Shown: positions 34,033 through 46,189 of the stretch, one piece after another | How the letters are laid out: each line of letters begins with the position of its first letter | How positions within the stretch are numbered: the first letter of the stretch is position 1 | Assembly (NCBI RefSeq): GCF_963378085.1 | Contig: NZ_OY726395.1 | Location: 3,224,001-3,288,000 of the forward strand | DNA from: Mycolicibacterium sp. MU0050 | GTDB lineage: Bacteria > Actinomycetota > Actinomycetes > Mycobacteriales > Mycobacteriaceae | DNA length: 64,000 nt | Direction: 5' to 3' | Translations under genes and position numbers: made by a program | Notes under the pieces: model-generated | Database searches by the model: none | Seen by the model: only the letters and a program-made list of their open reading frames with translations | Told to the model about the DNA's origin: nothing

Positions 34033-35909
34033 GACAGACCCATCGTCGCGAGGATCCCGAGTAGCAGCACGGCGCCGCCCAGCATCGACAATGCGTAGGA
34101 CCGGGCGAAGCCCGTCTGGCTCCGGCGGATCGTGGACGATATCGCGCTGATCCCTCGAGCGAGGCCCTCGACCGCACCGTCGATCCCGCGCCGTTCCACC
34201 CCGACCAAGGTCTCGGATAGCCGCGCACCCGGTCGCATGAAGACGGCTTCGTTGAACGCATCACCATAGAGATCACTTCGGGCAGCTTCAGTTGTGCCGG
34301 TGACCCATTCGGAGGAGACGGGTGACACCGCCCGGGTGGAGTAGGCCCGGTGGGCGATGGCGACGCCGATGAGCACCACCGACAGCGTGATCGCCGACAT
34401 CACCCACACCGGCACCGTGTGGTGGGCGTGCGCGCCGTCGGGGTTGACGACGGGTTCGAGCCAGTGCGCCAGCCGGCCGCCGAGGGCCAGCAGCGCGCCC
34501 GCGCCGACGGATCCGACGGCCAGCACCACCATGGGCAGCGTCATGCTCGGTGGGGATTCGTGGGGGTGGGTCTGCGGGGCCCACCGGCGGGGCCCGAAGA
34601 ACGTCAGGATCATCACGCGGGTCATGTAGAACGCCGTGATCCCGGCGCCGAGCAGGGCGGCGCCGCCCAGCAGCCAGCCGCGTAAACCGCCTGCGGCGAA
34701 GGCGGTTTCGATGATGGCGTCCTTGGAGAAGAACCCGGCGAACGGCGGGACGCCGATGATGGCGAGGTAACCCAGCCCGAACGTCACGAAGGTGATCGGC
34801 ATCAGGGCGCGCAGCCCGCCGTAGCGACGGATGTCGGTCTCGTCGTTCATGCCGTGCATCACCGACCCGGCGCCGAGGAACAGTCCGGCCTTGAAGAATC
34901 CGTGGGTGAGCAGGTGCATGATCGCGATGGCATAGCCGACCGGGCCCAGCCCGGCGGCGAGCACCATGTAGCCGATCTGGCTCATCGTCGAGGCGGCCAG
35001 CGCCTTCTTGATGTCGTCCTTGGCGCACCCGATGATGGCGCCGAACAGCAGGGTGACCGCGCCGACGACCACCACGGCGGTCTGCGCGTGCGGGGCCAGG
35101 TTGAACACCGGACCCGAGCGCACGATCAAATACACCCCGGCGGTGACCATGGTGGCGGCGTGGATCAGCGCCGAAACGGGGGTGGGGCCCTCCATCGCGT
35201 CGCCGAGCCAGGACTGCAGCGGCACCTGGGCGCTCTTGCCGCACGCCGCGAGCAGCAGCAGCAGGCCGATCGCGGTCAGCGCCCCGGTCGACGCGCCGGT
35301 GGTACCGGCGAAAACCCCGGCGTACGACAGGGTTCCGAACTGGGCGAACATCACCATCATGGCGATGGACAGGCCGATGTCGCCGACCCGGTTGACGACG
35401 AACGCCTTCTTGGCCGCCGTCGCCGCGCTCGGCTTGTGCGACCAGAACCCGATGAGCAGATAGGACGCCAGGCCCACGCCCTCCCAGCCGACGTAGAGGC
35501 CCAGGTAGTTGTCCGCCAACACCAACAGCAGCATCGCGGCCACGAACAGGTTCAGGTAGGCAAAAAAACGCCGCCGGCCCGGATCGCCGGCCATGTAGCC
35601 GATCGAATAGATGTGGATGAGCGCGCCCACCCCGGTGATCAGCAACACGAAACACACACTCAGGGCATCGAGTTGCAGCCCGAAGTCCACCCGCAGCCCG
35701 GCAACCGGCACCCAGGAGAACAACCGCTCACCGATCACCCGGCCCGCGGCCTCGCGCCCCAGCAGATCCGCGAAAAGCACCGCCGCCCAGCCGAACGACG
35801 CCACCACGGTGGCACACCCCAACAGGTGCCCCCACCCGTTGGTGCGTCGGCCACCGAGCAGCAACACCGCGGCCCCGGCCAGCGGCAGCGCGATCAACGG
35901 CCACAACAT
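34029..35909 (-). CDS. nuoL: NADH-quinone oxidoreductase subunit L
   Basis: 626 residues from ATG 35909, with GGGAGTGACC upstream; six codons further upstream is an alternative. Largest antiporter-like subunit, with the C-terminal lateral helix. Markers: [59 protein letters not shown] and [12 protein letters not shown]. The gap to nuoK is 22 bp. Confidence 0.95.
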   Translation of the reverse strand: MLWPLIALPLAGAAVLLLGGRRTNGWGHLLGCATVVASFGWAAVLFADLLGREAAGRVIGERLFSWVPVAGLRVDFGLQLDALSVCFVLLITGVGALIHIYSIGYMAGDPGRRRFFAYLNLFVAAMLLLVLADNYLGLYVGWEGVGLASYLLIGFWSHKPSAATAAKKAFVVNRVGDIGLSIAMMVMFAQFGTLSYAGVFAGTTGASTGALTAIGLLLLLAACGKSAQVPLQSWLGDAMEGPTPVSALIHAATMVTAGVYLIVRSGPVFNLAPHAQTAVVVVGAVTLLFGAIIGCAKDDIKKALAASTMSQIGYMVLAAGLGPVGYAIAIMHLLTHGFFKAGLFLGAGSVMHGMNDETDIRRYGGLRALMPITFVTFGLGYLAIIGVPPFAGFFSKDAIIETAFAAGGLRGWLLGGAALLGAGITAFYMTRVMILTFFGPRRWAPQTHPHESPPSMTLPMVVLAVGSVGAGALLALGGRLAHWLEPVVNPDGAHAHHTVPVWVMSAITLSVVLIGVAIAHRAYSTRAVSPVSSEWVTGTTEAARSDLYGDAFNEAVFMRPGARLSETLVGVERRGIDGAVEGLARGISAISSTIRRSQTGFARSYALSMLGGAVLLLGILATMGLS

Positions 35910-35931
35910 GGTCACTCCCGTAGCCACCTGA

Positions 35932-36231
35932 TCAATGCCTCAGCAGGTGGGCGTCGTCGACGTTGGCGGACTTCCTGGTGCGGTAGATGGCCATGATGAT
36001 CGCAAGGCCCACCACCACCTCACAGGCGGCGACCACCATGGTGAAAAATGCCACCACCTGCCCGTCGAGGTGCCCGTGCATCCGGGAAAAGCTGACGAAG
36101 GCGAGATTGCAGGCGTTCAACATCAACTCCACACACATGAACATGATGATCGCGTTGCGCCGCAACAACACTCCCGCAGCGCCGATGGTGAACAACAACG
36201 CCGACAGATACAGATACTGGTCCGGATTCAC
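35932..36231 (-). CDS. nuoK: NADH-quinone oxidoreductase subunit K
   Basis: 99 residues from GTG 36231. Three transmembrane helices. It has [23 protein letters not shown] with the membrane Glu of helix 2 and [15 protein letters not shown] with the second Glu. Starts in the 4-bp overlap with nuoJ. Confidence 0.95.
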   Translation of the reverse strand: MNPDQYLYLSALLFTIGAAGVLLRRNAIIMFMCVELMLNACNLAFVSFSRMHGHLDGQVVAFFTMVVAACEVVVGLAIIMAIYRTRKSANVDDAHLLRH

Positions 36232-37025
36232 CGGGCACCTCCCGCCCGCTTGAACGGCGATGCGTCACCGTCACCGGCAACTAGAAGCGTCAGGACAAGT
36301 CCTCGCCGCTCGAGCGTGCGACTTACCGACAGCTCGCAGATACTGCCGTCCGGCAGCAGTGCGGGTGTGTCGACCGAGTTCTGTCGGGCGTACACGCCCG
36401 AGCACGGCAACGTCGACGGGTAGGACGATGCGGCACCGATGTTCGCGAACCGTTCCTGGGCGAGTTCGCGCTGACTCTTGCGGTGTTCGAAGCGTTCCCG
36501 GTACGCCAGCACCATGGCGCCCAGCGCGGCGGTGATCAACAAGGCGCTGGTCAGTTCGAAGACCCACAGGTACTTGGTGAAAATCAGCGCGGCCAGCCCT
36601 TGCACGTTACCTTCGGGAGCGAGGCTTGCCGAGCGACCACCGGAGACAGCATCGACTCCGCCGATCGTGAACCCGGAGATCGACGCCGAACCGATGGCGG
36701 CGATCAGCAGCAGCCCGAACCCCACTCCGGCCACGATCGCGGCAACCCGTTGCCCCCGAATGGTTTCGGTGAGCGACTGCGAGGAATCCACACCGACCAG
36801 CATCAGCACGAACAGGAACAGCATCATCACCGCGCCGGTGTACACCACTACCTGCACCACACTCAGGAACAGCGCATCCTGACTCGCATAGACAATCGCC
36901 AGGCCGACCATGGTGCCGGCCAAGCAAAGTGCCGAGTACACCGCCTTCGGCGCGGCCACCACACCGAGGGCAAATACCACGATCAGCGGTGCAATCGCCC
37001 AGAAGACAATCGATTCGGTGCTCAT
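36228..37025 (-). CDS. nuoJ: NADH-quinone oxidoreductase subunit J
   Basis: 265 residues from ATG 37025. Five transmembrane helices: [43 protein letters not shown] and [27 protein letters not shown] long hydrophilic C-terminal tail of ~75 residues follows, as in other actinobacterial NuoJ. Overlaps nuoI and nuoK by 4 bp each. Confidence 0.95.
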   Translation of the reverse strand: MSTESIVFWAIAPLIVVFALGVVAAPKAVYSALCLAGTMVGLAIVYASQDALFLSVVQVVVYTGAVMMLFLFVLMLVGVDSSQSLTETIRGQRVAAIVAGVGFGLLLIAAIGSASISGFTIGGVDAVSGGRSASLAPEGNVQGLAALIFTKYLWVFELTSALLITAALGAMVLAYRERFEHRKSQRELAQERFANIGAASSYPSTLPCSGVYARQNSVDTPALLPDGSICELSVSRTLERRGLVLTLLVAGDGDASPFKRAGGAR

Positions 37026-37546
37026 CGGTGGGCTCCTCCTTCCGAGGAAATGTGTCCCAGGTAGTAGTCGTCGTCGGTGGCACCGTCGGCCATGGCGTGC
37101 GGTGGGGGCTGCATGCCGGGTTGCAGTGGTGCCAGGAGTTTGTCCTTGCCGTAGATCAGGTCCGACCGGTTGTCGTCGGCCATCTCGTAGTCGTTGGTCA
37201 TGGTCAGTGCCCGGGTGGGGCACGCCTCGATGCACAGTCCGCAGCCGATGCAGCGCAGGTAGTTGATCTGGTAGACCCGGCCGTAGCGTTCACCCGGTGA
37301 AAACCGCTCCGCGTCGGTGTTATCGGCGCCCTCGACGTAGATGGCATCGGCGGGGCAGGCCCACGCGCACAGTTCGCAGCCGATGCACTTCTCCAAACCG
37401 TCGTCGTACCGGTTCAACTGGTGACGGCCGTGATAGCGGGCCTGGGTGGGCTGCTTACCCTCCGGATACTGCTCGGTGATGGGCTTCTTGAACATCGTCG
37501 AGAAGGTCACACCGAAACCGGCCAGCGCGTCTCCGAATCTAGTCAT
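37022..37546 (-). CDS. nuoI: NADH-quinone oxidoreductase subunit I
   Basis: 174 residues from ATG 37546. Two 4Fe-4S ferredoxin motifs, [12 protein letters not shown] and [12 protein letters not shown], carry clusters N6a and N6b in the peripheral arm. Its start overlaps the nuoH end by 8 bp. Confidence 0.96.
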   Translation of the reverse strand: MTRFGDALAGFGVTFSTMFKKPITEQYPEGKQPTQARYHGRHQLNRYDDGLEKCIGCELCAWACPADAIYVEGADNTDAERFSPGERYGRVYQINYLRCIGCGLCIEACPTRALTMTNDYEMADDNRSDLIYGKDKLLAPLQPGMQPPPHAMADGATDDDYYLGHISSEGGAHR

Positions 37547-38846
37547 CGCTGCTCCCCCGTTGGCTCAATACGTTGCTGTGAATCGATTTCCCATTCCGGG
37601 AAGGTGGAGCGAAATAGGTTCTGACACCGGGCTGTTCACCAGGTCCCGTCAGCGGCGGTACCGGATAACCACCCGCAAGCTGGATGACCGGTTCGGAACC
37701 GGTGCCCAGCCGATGCGTGCCGCGTGCACGCGCACGGCGGTATACCCCGGCGACCAGCAGCAAGAAGAGCACTCCGACCCCGAGCGCAGGAAGCACATCA
37801 TCTTGACCCAGCTCGCGCATGACGGCGACGGTGATGATCCAGGCCAGTGAGGTGGGGATGAGGACTTTCCAGCCCAGGGCCATGAACTGGTCGTAGCGGA
37901 GCCGCGGCAGGGTGGCGCGTAGCCACATGTAGAAGAACAGGAAGGCCCAGACTTTGCCGGTGAACCAGATCAGGGGCCACCAGCCGGTGTTGGCGCCCTC
38001 GAAGAACAGGCTGATCGGCAGTGGCGCGTGCCAGCCGCCGAGGAACATGGTGGTGGCCAGGGCGGACACGGTGGTCATGTTGATGTATTCGGCGAGCATG
38101 AACATCGCGAATTTCAGCGACGAGTATTCGGTGTGGAAGCCGCCGACCAGTTCGCCTTCGGCTTCGGGCAGGTCAAAGGGGGCGCGGTTGGTTTCGCCGA
38201 CCATGGCCACCAGGTAGACCGCGAACGACGGCAGCAGCAGAAAGATGAACCAGGTGTGCTGTTGGGCGGCAACGATCCCGGAGGTGGCCATGGTGCCCGC
38301 GTACAGGAACACCGCCACGAACGACAGGGCCATCGCGATTTCGTAGGACACCACCTGTGCGCTCGAGCGCAGCCCGCCCAGCAGCGGGTAGGTCGATCCG
38401 GAGGACCAGCCGGCCAGCACGATGCCGTACACGCCGATGGAGGTGACGGCCAGCACGTAGAGCACCGCGACGGGCAGGTCGGTCAGCTGCAGTGGGGTGT
38501 GGTGGCCGAAGATCGACACCACCGGACCCAGCGGGATCACGGCGAACGCCAGGATGGCCGGGATGACCGCGATCACCGGGGCCATCAGGTAGATCGGCTT
38601 GTCGGCCCCGGCCGGCGTCAGGCCTTCCTTGAGGGCGAGTTTGACGCCGTCGGCCAGCGATTGCAGCAGCCCGAATGGGCCGACCCGGTTGGGGCCGAAT
38701 CGCATCTGCATGCGGCCCAGGATCTTGCGTTCCACCAGGATCGCCACCAGGACGGTCAACAACAGGAAGGCGAAGACCGCGACGGCCTTGACGATGATGA
38801 GCCAGAGCGGGTCGTGGCCGAACGCTTCCAAACCGGGATAGCTCAT
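37539..38846 (-). CDS. nuoH: NADH-quinone oxidoreductase subunit H
   Basis: 435 residues from ATG 38846. Membrane subunit forming the quinone entry site. [52 protein letters not shown] and [22 protein letters not shown] are strongly conserved. The C-terminus extends ~50 residues past the last helix, a hydrophilic Pro/Gly/Ser-rich tail. Overlaps nuoG by 4 bp. Confidence 0.96.
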   Translation of the reverse strand: MSYPGLEAFGHDPLWLIIVKAVAVFAFLLLTVLVAILVERKILGRMQMRFGPNRVGPFGLLQSLADGVKLALKEGLTPAGADKPIYLMAPVIAVIPAILAFAVIPLGPVVSIFGHHTPLQLTDLPVAVLYVLAVTSIGVYGIVLAGWSSGSTYPLLGGLRSSAQVVSYEIAMALSFVAVFLYAGTMATSGIVAAQQHTWFIFLLLPSFAVYLVAMVGETNRAPFDLPEAEGELVGGFHTEYSSLKFAMFMLAEYINMTTVSALATTMFLGGWHAPLPISLFFEGANTGWWPLIWFTGKVWAFLFFYMWLRATLPRLRYDQFMALGWKVLIPTSLAWIITVAVMRELGQDDVLPALGVGVLFLLLVAGVYRRARARGTHRLGTGSEPVIQLAGGYPVPPLTGPGEQPGVRTYFAPPSRNGKSIHSNVLSQRGSSDD

Positions 38847-41197
38847 GACGGGCTCCCCGCTGCGATATCGACGATGTCTCCGGAACTCGCGCCCAGTTGG
38901 GTGTGTACGTGGCTGCCGGGTGAGTTCGTCGGTAGCCACACCACCCGGTCGGGCATCTCGGTGATCAGCAGCGGCAGCGTGATCGACCCCCGGGTCGTGC
39001 GTACCGTGAGCGTGTCGTGGGCACCGATCTCGGCTGCGGTGGCCGCCGACAGCCGCGCCACCGGCGGGCGTGCCGTACCGGCCAGATGCGGCTCGCCGTC
39101 CTGTAACCGACCCGCATCCAACAACATTTGCCAGCACGCCAGCACCGCCTCGCCGGCAGCCGGGTTCGGCGGCGCGGGTTCGGTGCTGGGCGCCGGTATC
39201 GGGGCGCCGTTCCAGGGGCCAAGCGCCGGCGAGGCCGGATCCAATGATCGACCGGAGATGGCCCGGGTAAGCTCGTTCAACACCCGCGCATCGGAATCGG
39301 AAGTGGTGGCAATGGCCCGATCGAACGGCCGCAGTCGTCCTTCCCAGTTCAGGTAGGAGCCGGCCTTTTCCGCCACCGGCGCCACCGGGAACACCACATC
39401 GGCCAGCGCGGTGACCGCGCTTTCCCGCAGTTCCAAACTCACCACGAACGGTGCGGCCTCGACGGCCGCCCGTGCCGCCACGGGGTCGGGCAGATCATCA
39501 AGTTCCACACCACCCACCACCAATGCCTCCAGGTCTCCGCTGCGGGCGGCGGCGAGGATCGCGTCGGTGTCGCGCCCGGGCAGGGCGGGCAACTCCGCAA
39601 CATTCCAGGCATTCATAACTTGCTCGCGGGCCCGCGGATGGTCAACGGGTCGGCCTCCGGGCAGCAGGTTGGGTAGGCAGCCGGCGTCCAGGGCGCCGCG
39701 TTCACCCGCTCGCCGCGGGATCCAGGCCAGCCGCGCCCCCGTCGCATCGGCCAACCGCGCCGCGGCCGACAATGCGCCGGGACTACCGGCCAGGCGTTCA
39801 CCGACCAGAATCACCGAGCCTTCGGGCACGTCGCCGGCCACGGCGTCGAGTGCGGCCGCTTCACTGCCGGGCGCCGTCATCACCAACCGGCCCTCGAGTT
39901 TGGACAGCCCACGAGAGGCATACGGGGCGATACCGATCACCTGCAGGCCGGTGCGGCGCACGGCCTTGCGCAGCCGCAGGAACACGATCGGGGATTCCTC
40001 CTCGGGCTCGAAGCCGACCAGCAGTACCGCCGGCGCGGATTCGAGGTCGGCGTAGCTGACCGCCACGACACGGCCGGCGACCCGGGCCGCCAGGAACTCG
40101 GCTTCCTCGGCCGAATGTGCTCGCGCCCGCATATCAATATCGTTGGTGTTCAGCACCATTCGTGCGAACTTGCTATACGCCATGGCATCTTCGACCGTGA
40201 CCCGACCACCCACCAGAACACCGGCCCGGCCGGCCGCGGCAGACAGGCCCATCGCGGCTACTCCGATCGCCTCCGACCACGACGCCGGCCGCAACCCGCG
40301 GTCGGTATCGCGCAGCAGCGGGGTGCGGATCCGATCGCCCTGGGTGGGATAGGTGAACGCCCAGCGGCCCTTATCGCAGTTCCATTCCTCATTGACCTCC
40401 GGGTCATCACCGGACAACCGGCGCAGCACCTTGCCGCGTCGGTGGTCGGTGCGCTGCGCGCAACCGGAGGCGCAGTGCTCGCACACACTCGGCGAGGACA
40501 CCAGGTCGAACGGCCGGGCCCGAAACCGGTACGCCGTGCCGGTCAGCGCACCCACCGGGCAGATCTGGACGGTGTTGCCGGAAAAATATGAATCGAAGGA
40601 CTCCCCCGAGGCAATGCCGACCTGCTGCAGCGCACCGCGTTCCAGCAGTTCGATGAACGGGTCACCCGCGATCTGGTTGGCGAACCGGGTGCAGCGCGCG
40701 CACAGCACACAGCGCTCCCGATCCAACAACACCTCGGCAGACAACGGAATTGGCTTTGGATACGTTCTCTTCACCTTGTCGAAGCGCGATTCCGGGCGCC
40801 CGTTGGACATTGCCTGGTTCTGTAGTGGGCATTCGCCGCCCTTGTCGCAGACCGGGCAGTCCAGCGGGTGATTGATCAGCAGCAGTTCCATCACACCGTG
40901 CTGCGCCTTGTCGGCGGCCTCGCTGGTGTGCTGGGTGCGCACCACCATGTCCGGGGCGACCGCAATGGTGCACGACGCCATCGGCTTGCGCTGGCCCTCG
41001 ACCTGGACCAGACATTGCCGGCACGCCCCGACGGGATCGAGCAGTGGGTGGTCACAGAACCGGGGAATCTGCACCCCGATCAGCTCCGCCGCCCGAATCA
41101 CCAACGTGCCCTTGGGGACCGAGATCTGTTGATCATCGATGGTCAGCGTGACCAACTCGACCGGAGGCGCCTGTTGGTTGTGTTCGGCCAGTGTCAT
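38843..41197 (-). CDS. nuoG: NADH-quinone oxidoreductase subunit G
   Basis: 784 residues from ATG 41197. Iron-sulfur relay subunit. The N-terminal 2Fe-2S site uses [30 protein letters not shown] and [16 protein letters not shown] hold 4Fe-4S clusters, and CEHCASGC begins the extra N7-like cluster. A molybdopterin-oxidoreductase-like domain without visible cofactor function follows. The overlap with nuoF is 4 bp. Confidence 0.95.
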   Translation of the reverse strand: MTLAEHNQQAPPVELVTLTIDDQQISVPKGTLVIRAAELIGVQIPRFCDHPLLDPVGACRQCLVQVEGQRKPMASCTIAVAPDMVVRTQHTSEAADKAQHGVMELLLINHPLDCPVCDKGGECPLQNQAMSNGRPESRFDKVKRTYPKPIPLSAEVLLDRERCVLCARCTRFANQIAGDPFIELLERGALQQVGIASGESFDSYFSGNTVQICPVGALTGTAYRFRARPFDLVSSPSVCEHCASGCAQRTDHRRGKVLRRLSGDDPEVNEEWNCDKGRWAFTYPTQGDRIRTPLLRDTDRGLRPASWSEAIGVAAMGLSAAAGRAGVLVGGRVTVEDAMAYSKFARMVLNTNDIDMRARAHSAEEAEFLAARVAGRVVAVSYADLESAPAVLLVGFEPEEESPIVFLRLRKAVRRTGLQVIGIAPYASRGLSKLEGRLVMTAPGSEAAALDAVAGDVPEGSVILVGERLAGSPGALSAAARLADATGARLAWIPRRAGERGALDAGCLPNLLPGGRPVDHPRAREQVMNAWNVAELPALPGRDTDAILAAARSGDLEALVVGGVELDDLPDPVAARAAVEAAPFVVSLELRESAVTALADVVFPVAPVAEKAGSYLNWEGRLRPFDRAIATTSDSDARVLNELTRAISGRSLDPASPALGPWNGAPIPAPSTEPAPPNPAAGEAVLACWQMLLDAGRLQDGEPHLAGTARPPVARLSAATAAEIGAHDTLTVRTTRGSITLPLLITEMPDRVVWLPTNSPGSHVHTQLGASSGDIVDIAAGSPS

Positions 41198-42495
41198 GCG
41201 CCCACCCCCTCCGGTGCGGCCAGCATGGCCGCATACGGGTCGAACGGACACCCGCGGCCCAGGTGAGCCTCGTACTCGGCGCGGAAATACTTCAGCGAGC
41301 TGATGATCGGGCTGGCCGCGCCATCACCGAGCGCACAGAATGACTTACCGAGAAGCGCATCGGAAATATCCGATAACTTCTGTAGATCGTCACCGGACGC
41401 GGTCCCCTCCTCCAGCCCCTCGTAGATCTGGGCCAGCCAGTAGGTGCCTTCCCGGCACGGTGTGCATTTACCGCAGGATTCGTGCGCGTAAAACTGTGTC
41501 CAGCGGCGCACCGCCCGGACCACGCAGGTGGTTTCGTCGAAGATCTGCAACGCCTTGGTCCCCAGCATCGAGCCCACCGACACCATGCCCTCGTAATCCA
41601 AGGGCACATCGAGATGCTCGGCAGTCAGCAGCGGCGTGGACGAGCCGCCGGGCGTCCAGAACTTGAGCTCATGCCCGGACCGGACGCCACCGGCGTAGGA
41701 CAGCAACTCGCGCAAGGTGATTCCCAGCGGGGCCTCGTACTGGCCCGGCGCGCTGACATGCCCGGACAACGAGTACAGGGTGAAACCCGGTGACTTCTCC
41801 GTGCCCATCGAACGGAACCAATCCGACCCGTTCACCACGATAGGCGGCACCGAGGCGATGGACTCGACATTGTTCACCACCGTCGGGCAGGCATACAGAC
41901 CCTCCTCCGCAGGGAAGGGTGGCCGCAGCCGGGGTTGGCCGCGGCGGCCCTCCAGCGAATCCAGCAGCGCGGTCTCCTCACCGCAGATATAGGCACCCGC
42001 ACCCGCATGCACAATCAGATCCAGGTCGAACCCCGACCCACAGATATCGGTACCCAGATAGCCCGCGTCATAGGCTTCGTTCACGGCATCTCGCAGCCGG
42101 CGCAATACGGGCACCACCTCACCGCGCAGGTAGATGAATGCATGCCGAGCACCAATCGCATAGGCCGCAATAATCGCTCCCTCCACCAACGCATGCGGGG
42201 TGGCATACATCAGTGGAATGTCCTTGCAGGTACCGGGTTCCGACTCGTCAGCATTGATCACCAGATAGTGCGGCTTGGACCGATCCTGCGGTATGAACGA
42301 CCACTTGGTCCCGGTGGCGAACCCGGCGCCGCCGCGGCCCCGTAGCCCGGACTCCTTCACCAGGTCAATGACCTCGCCAGGCGTCATGGTCAGTGTCTTG
42401 TCCAGCGCCTGATAACCCTCATGGCGCAAATAATTGGTGAGCGACCAGGATTCCGGTTCGCCCCAGGACCGTGTCAGAACGGAAACCAACGGCAC
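41194..42495 (-). CDS. nuoF: NADH-quinone oxidoreductase subunit F
   Basis: 433 residues from the GTG at 42495, one base after the nuoE stop and seven bases after GGAGGG; an ATG at 42516 lies inside nuoE without a ribosome-binding site. NADH- and FMN-binding subunit. [13 protein letters not shown] and [19 protein letters not shown] bind the nucleotides, and [14 protein letters not shown] holds the N3 4Fe-4S cluster. Confidence 0.95.
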   Translation of the reverse strand: MPLVSVLTRSWGEPESWSLTNYLRHEGYQALDKTLTMTPGEVIDLVKESGLRGRGGAGFATGTKWSFIPQDRSKPHYLVINADESEPGTCKDIPLMYATPHALVEGAIIAAYAIGARHAFIYLRGEVVPVLRRLRDAVNEAYDAGYLGTDICGSGFDLDLIVHAGAGAYICGEETALLDSLEGRRGQPRLRPPFPAEEGLYACPTVVNNVESIASVPPIVVNGSDWFRSMGTEKSPGFTLYSLSGHVSAPGQYEAPLGITLRELLSYAGGVRSGHELKFWTPGGSSTPLLTAEHLDVPLDYEGMVSVGSMLGTKALQIFDETTCVVRAVRRWTQFYAHESCGKCTPCREGTYWLAQIYEGLEEGTASGDDLQKLSDISDALLGKSFCALGDGAASPIISSLKYFRAEYEAHLGRGCPFDPYAAMLAAPEGVGA

Positions 42496-42496
42496 G

Positions 42497-43153
42497 TCAG
42501 ATCCCTCCAGGCTCATCGGGGTGGGGTAGGCCGGCGAGGGTGCGTGAGGTGTGGGTGAAAGGGCAGATGACTCCGCCGCGGCTGGCGGTGACTTGTTCTC
42601 CGGCACGTAGTCGGTCCACCAGATCAACGGCAGTGCTGGGGGTTTGGTTGTCGAAGAATTCCCAGTTGACCATCATGACCGGCGCGTAATCGCAGGCGGC
42701 GTTGCATTCGACGTGTTCGAGGGTGATCCGGTCGTCATCGGTGGTGTCACCGGAGGTGACGCCGAGGTGGTGTTGGAGGGTGTCGAGAATCGCGTCGCCG
42801 CCCATGATCGCGCACAGCGTGTTGGTGCACACCCCGACGAGGTAGCGGCCGGTGGGGGCGCGGCGGTACATGGAGTAGAACGTGGCCACGGCGGTCACTT
42901 CGGCGTCGGTCAGTTCGAGTGTGCGGGCGCAGAACCCGATACCCGCGGCCGTGAGGTAGCCGTCTTCGGCTTGTACGAGATGCAGCAGCGGCAGCAGCGC
43001 CGAACGCGGCTGCGGGTAGCGGGCCATGATGGTCGCGGCATCGATCGCGAGCCGGTCTTCGATCTCGCGTGGGTAGGTCAGTGGGCCACCGATCGGTGGT
43101 CCGAGTTCGTCGGGGCGCGGCCCCAACGTCAGATCGATACTGGTCATAGCCAT
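42497..43153 (-). CDS. nuoE: NADH-quinone oxidoreductase subunit E
   Basis: 218 residues from ATG 43153 (a second ATG is two codons later). Thioredoxin-fold 2Fe-2S subunit; ligands in VCTNTLCAIMGG and VECNAACDYAPVMMVN. A 22-bp gap separates it from nuoD. Its 3' end contains the nuoF ribosome-binding site. Confidence 0.95.
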   Translation of the reverse strand: MAMTSIDLTLGPRPDELGPPIGGPLTYPREIEDRLAIDAATIMARYPQPRSALLPLLHLVQAEDGYLTAAGIGFCARTLELTDAEVTAVATFYSMYRRAPTGRYLVGVCTNTLCAIMGGDAILDTLQHHLGVTSGDTTDDDRITLEHVECNAACDYAPVMMVNWEFFDNQTPSTAVDLVDRLRAGEQVTASRGGVICPFTHTSRTLAGLPHPDEPGGI

Positions 43154-43175
43154 CCGTTCTTCGCGCGAGCGCTCA

Positions 43176-44495
43176 TCATCGGTCGACTCCTCCCATTACC
43201 GGGTCGATCGAGGCGACCGCGGAGATGACGTCAGCCACCATGCCGCCTTCACACATCGCCGCCACGGCTTGCAGATTGGTGAACGACGGGTCGCGGTAAT
43301 GCACCCGGTACGGCCGGGTGCCGCCATCGGAGACCATGTGCACACCGAGTTCACCGCGCGGCGACTCGACGGCGACATAGCATTGCCCGGCCGGCACCCG
43401 GATACCCTCGGTGACCAATTTGAAGTGATGGATCAGGCCTTCCATCGAGGTGCCCATGATCTTGGCGATATGCGCCGGGGAGTTCCCCAAACCGTCGGGG
43501 CCGAGCGCCAGGTCGGCGGGCCAGGCCAGCTTGCGGTCTTCGATCATCACCGGCCCGGGCTCCAAACGGTCCAGGCATTGGCGCACGATGCGCAAGGATT
43601 CGTTCATCTCTTCGACGCGGATGACGTAGCGGTCGTAGCAGTCACTGTGGGTGCCCGTGATCACGTCGAAGTCGTACGTCTCATACCCGCAGTACGGTTG
43701 GGCCTTGCGCAGGTCGTGCGACAGTCCGGTGGAGCGCAGCACCGGGCCGGTGATCCCGAGCGCCATGCACCCGGTCAGATCGAGGTAGCCGATATCGACG
43801 GTACGGGCTTTCCAGATCGCGTTACCACGCAGCAGCGCTTCCAGTTCGGCCAGCCGGCCGGGCAACAACTCACACAGCGCGGCGATCTGGGCGGGGACGT
43901 CCTCGGGGAGGTCGGCGGCCAGGCCACCGGGCCGGATGTAAGCGTGGTTCATCCGCACACCGGTGATGGCCTCGAAAACCTTCAGGATTTCTTCGCGTTC
44001 ACGGAACCCGAAGAACATCGCGCTCATCGCCCCCAACTCCATACCCCCGGTCGCCAACGCGACCAGATGCGACGAGATCCGGTTGAGTTCCATCAACAAC
44101 ACCCGGATCACGCTCGCCCGGGCGGGGATGTCGTCGGTGATCCCGAGCAGATTCTCGACGGCCAGGCAGTACGCGGTCTCGTTGAAGAACGGGGACAGAT
44201 AGTCCATCCGGGTCACGAACGTGACACCCTGGATCCAGTTGCGGTACTCCAGATTCTTCTCGATGCCGGTGTGCAAATACCCGATACCGCAGCGCGCCTC
44301 GGTGACCGTTTCCCCCTCGATCTCCAAGATCAGCCGCAACACCCCATGCGTCGACGGATGCTGCGGACCCATGTTCACCACGATCCGATCACGAGCATCG
44401 ACGTGCGCGGATTGCTGGGCCAGCGCGACGATGTCGTCCCAATCCTGCCCACCCAGGGTGATGGTGGACTCTGCTGCGTCCCGGATATCGGTCAT
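43176..44495 (-). CDS. nuoD: NADH-quinone oxidoreductase subunit D
   Basis: 439 residues from ATG 44495. 49-kDa subunit lining the quinone site. [22 protein letters not shown] with the quinone-binding His, [14 protein letters not shown] and [15 protein letters not shown] are diagnostic. It is evolutionarily related to [NiFe] hydrogenase large subunits but lacks the Ni-binding cysteines. NuoC and NuoD are separate proteins here. Confidence 0.96.
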   Translation of the reverse strand: MTDIRDAAESTITLGGQDWDDIVALAQQSAHVDARDRIVVNMGPQHPSTHGVLRLILEIEGETVTEARCGIGYLHTGIEKNLEYRNWIQGVTFVTRMDYLSPFFNETAYCLAVENLLGITDDIPARASVIRVLLMELNRISSHLVALATGGMELGAMSAMFFGFREREEILKVFEAITGVRMNHAYIRPGGLAADLPEDVPAQIAALCELLPGRLAELEALLRGNAIWKARTVDIGYLDLTGCMALGITGPVLRSTGLSHDLRKAQPYCGYETYDFDVITGTHSDCYDRYVIRVEEMNESLRIVRQCLDRLEPGPVMIEDRKLAWPADLALGPDGLGNSPAHIAKIMGTSMEGLIHHFKLVTEGIRVPAGQCYVAVESPRGELGVHMVSDGGTRPYRVHYRDPSFTNLQAVAAMCEGGMVADVISAVASIDPVMGGVDR

Positions 44496-45157
44496 CAGTG
44501 ATACGTCCTACGCTCATCCGGTGGCGGGATCTGCGCGCCGTGATATTCCACCGGCACCCCGCCCAACGGGTAGTCCTTGCGCTGCGGATGCCCGACCCAA
44601 TCGTCGGGCATCTCGATGCGGGTGAGCGCGGGATGGCCCTCGAAGATGACCCCGAAGAAGTCGTAGGTCTCCCGTTCGTGCCAGTCCACCGTCGGGTAGA
44701 CCGAAAACAACGACGGCACACGCGGATCGGCCTCCGGGCAGGCCACCTCCACCTGGATCCGCCGGTCATGGGTGATCGACATCAACGGATAGAACACATG
44801 CAACTCCCGCCCGGCCTCGTCCGGATAGTGCACCCCCGAGGCCCCGGCGCAGAACTCGAACCGCAACCCCGGGTCATCACGCAACACCGTGGCCACCGAC
44901 CGCAGGTGCGCACGGGCAACATCGACGGTGAGCTGCCCGGCATACACCACCACCTGCTCGATAGCGGCCTCGAAACCCTCTCCGAGCGCGGCCGCGAGCC
45001 GGTCTATCACCTCGTCGAAATACCCCCCATACGGGCGCGGACCACCACCGGGCAGGCTGATCTCGGAGACCAGCCGCCCATAACCGGACGTATCACCGCT
45101 GCCCGCGGTGCCGAACATGCCCCGGCGCACCCCGATGACCTCACGACCACCGATCAC
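44495..45157 (-). CDS. nuoC: NADH-quinone oxidoreductase subunit C
   Basis: 220 residues from ATG 45157. 30-kDa subunit with [47 protein letters not shown] in the C-terminal half (residues about 150-196 contain the key ERETYDFFG motif). Overlaps nuoB by 4 bp and nuoD by 1 bp. Confidence 0.95.
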   Translation of the reverse strand: MIGGREVIGVRRGMFGTAGSGDTSGYGRLVSEISLPGGGPRPYGGYFDEVIDRLAAALGEGFEAAIEQVVVYAGQLTVDVARAHLRSVATVLRDDPGLRFEFCAGASGVHYPDEAGRELHVFYPLMSITHDRRIQVEVACPEADPRVPSLFSVYPTVDWHERETYDFFGVIFEGHPALTRIEMPDDWVGHPQRKDYPLGGVPVEYHGAQIPPPDERRTYH

Positions 45158-45708
45158 CGCAGCAACCCCCGAAACTCCAGCGTTGTCGGCGCCGACAACG
45201 CAGCCTCCTCCGCCGCCGCCACCACCTCATCGCGGTGCACACCCAACGGCATCTCGGCGATCTTGGCGTGCAACATCACAATCGCGTTCAACAACATCTC
45301 CGGTCGCGGCGGACAACCCGGCAGATAAATATCCACCGGCACCACATGATCGACACCCTGCACAATCGCGTAGTTGTTGAACATGCCGCCCGAGGAGGCA
45401 CATACCCCCATCGCCAACACCCACTTCGGCTCGACCATCTGGTCATAGACCTGCCGCAACACTGGGGCCATCTTCTGGCTCACCCGGCCCGCCACGATCA
45501 TCAGATCCGCCTGCCGCGGCGTCGCCGAAAATCGCTCCATCCCAAACCGGGCGATATCGAACCGCGGACCCGCCGTCGCCATCATCTCGATCGCACAACA
45601 CGCCAACCCGAACGTCGCCGGCCACAACGAACCCTTGCGGACAAACCCGGCGACCTTCTCCACTGTGGACAGCAGGATGCCGCCGGGCAACTGCTCCTCT
45701 AAACCCAT
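45154..45708 (-). CDS. nuoB: NADH-quinone oxidoreductase subunit B
   Basis: 184 residues from ATG 45708. Carries terminal cluster N2: adjacent cysteines in [10 protein letters not shown], plus [10 protein letters not shown] and [10 protein letters not shown]. Related to hydrogenase small subunits. It follows nuoA by 4 bp. Confidence 0.96.
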   Translation of the reverse strand: MGLEEQLPGGILLSTVEKVAGFVRKGSLWPATFGLACCAIEMMATAGPRFDIARFGMERFSATPRQADLMIVAGRVSQKMAPVLRQVYDQMVEPKWVLAMGVCASSGGMFNNYAIVQGVDHVVPVDIYLPGCPPRPEMLLNAIVMLHAKIAEMPLGVHRDEVVAAAEEAALSAPTTLEFRGLLR

Positions 45709-45712
45709 GGCA

Positions 45713-46072
45713 CTAATCCCAAGCCAGCCCGCCGCGACGCCACACATACGCATACGCCGCGAACACCGCCCCCATGAACAACACCATCTCCACCAGTGCA
45801 AACACACCCAACTGGCCGAACGACACCGCCCATGGATACAAAAACACAATCTCGATGTCGAACACGATGAACAACATCGCCGTCAGATAGAACTTGATCG
45901 GAAACCGTCCGCCCGACACCGACTGCACCGCGGGTTCAATGCCGCACTCGTAGGCCTGCAACTTCGCCCGGTTGTACCGACGCGGACCCAGAACCAACGC
46001 CATGCCGACCGAGCCAAAAGCAAACGCGGCCGCAATCACACCCAGAACCGCGATGGGCAGGTACAAATCCAT
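45713..46072 (-). CDS. nuoA: NADH-quinone oxidoreductase subunit A
   Basis: 119 residues from ATG 46072, with TTGGAAGCGAT upstream; the frame stays open further but upstream sequence is not NuoA-like. Three transmembrane helices. [15 protein letters not shown] carries the conserved Cys loop, and [26 protein letters not shown] sequence follows. First gene of the 14-gene nuo operon. Confidence 0.94.
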   Translation of the reverse strand: MDLYLPIAVLGVIAAAFAFGSVGMALVLGPRRYNRAKLQAYECGIEPAVQSVSGGRFPIKFYLTAMLFIVFDIEIVFLYPWAVSFGQLGVFALVEMVLFMGAVFAAYAYVWRRGGLAWD

Positions 46073-46189
46073 ATCGCTTCCAATCGATGGGGTGACGGGA
46101 TACGAATGCGTTGATCCCTGTTTATCGATTGGCCGAATCGGCCTGTACCCCACTACGGGGGATTCGCCAGGTGAAAGTCCGGGGTATGG
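46073..46189 (-). promoter_or_regulatory. Spacer between hydrogenase accessory genes and nuoA
   Basis: This 117-bp gap is the largest in the run from hucM to nuoN. It contains a perfect 13-bp palindrome GGCCGA-A-TCGGCC (46131-46143) and a short hairpin CCCC-N5-GGGG (46148-46160). It probably holds the nuo promoter. The hairpin is too short to count as a firm terminator, so read-through from the hydrogenase genes remains possible. Confidence 0.45.

Noticed and set aside
30986..34276. A single very long open frame (about 1,096 codons) covering nuoN and nuoM.
   Set aside because: The upstream half is the out-of-frame complement of nuoM; nuoN has its own ATG at 32518 overlapping the nuoM stop, and motifs switch at that point.
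43176..44495. NuoD as another [NiFe] hydrogenase large subunit because of its location near huc.
   Set aside because: It lacks the CxxC pairs for nickel and has the NuoD quinone-site motifs; it is in full nuo order.
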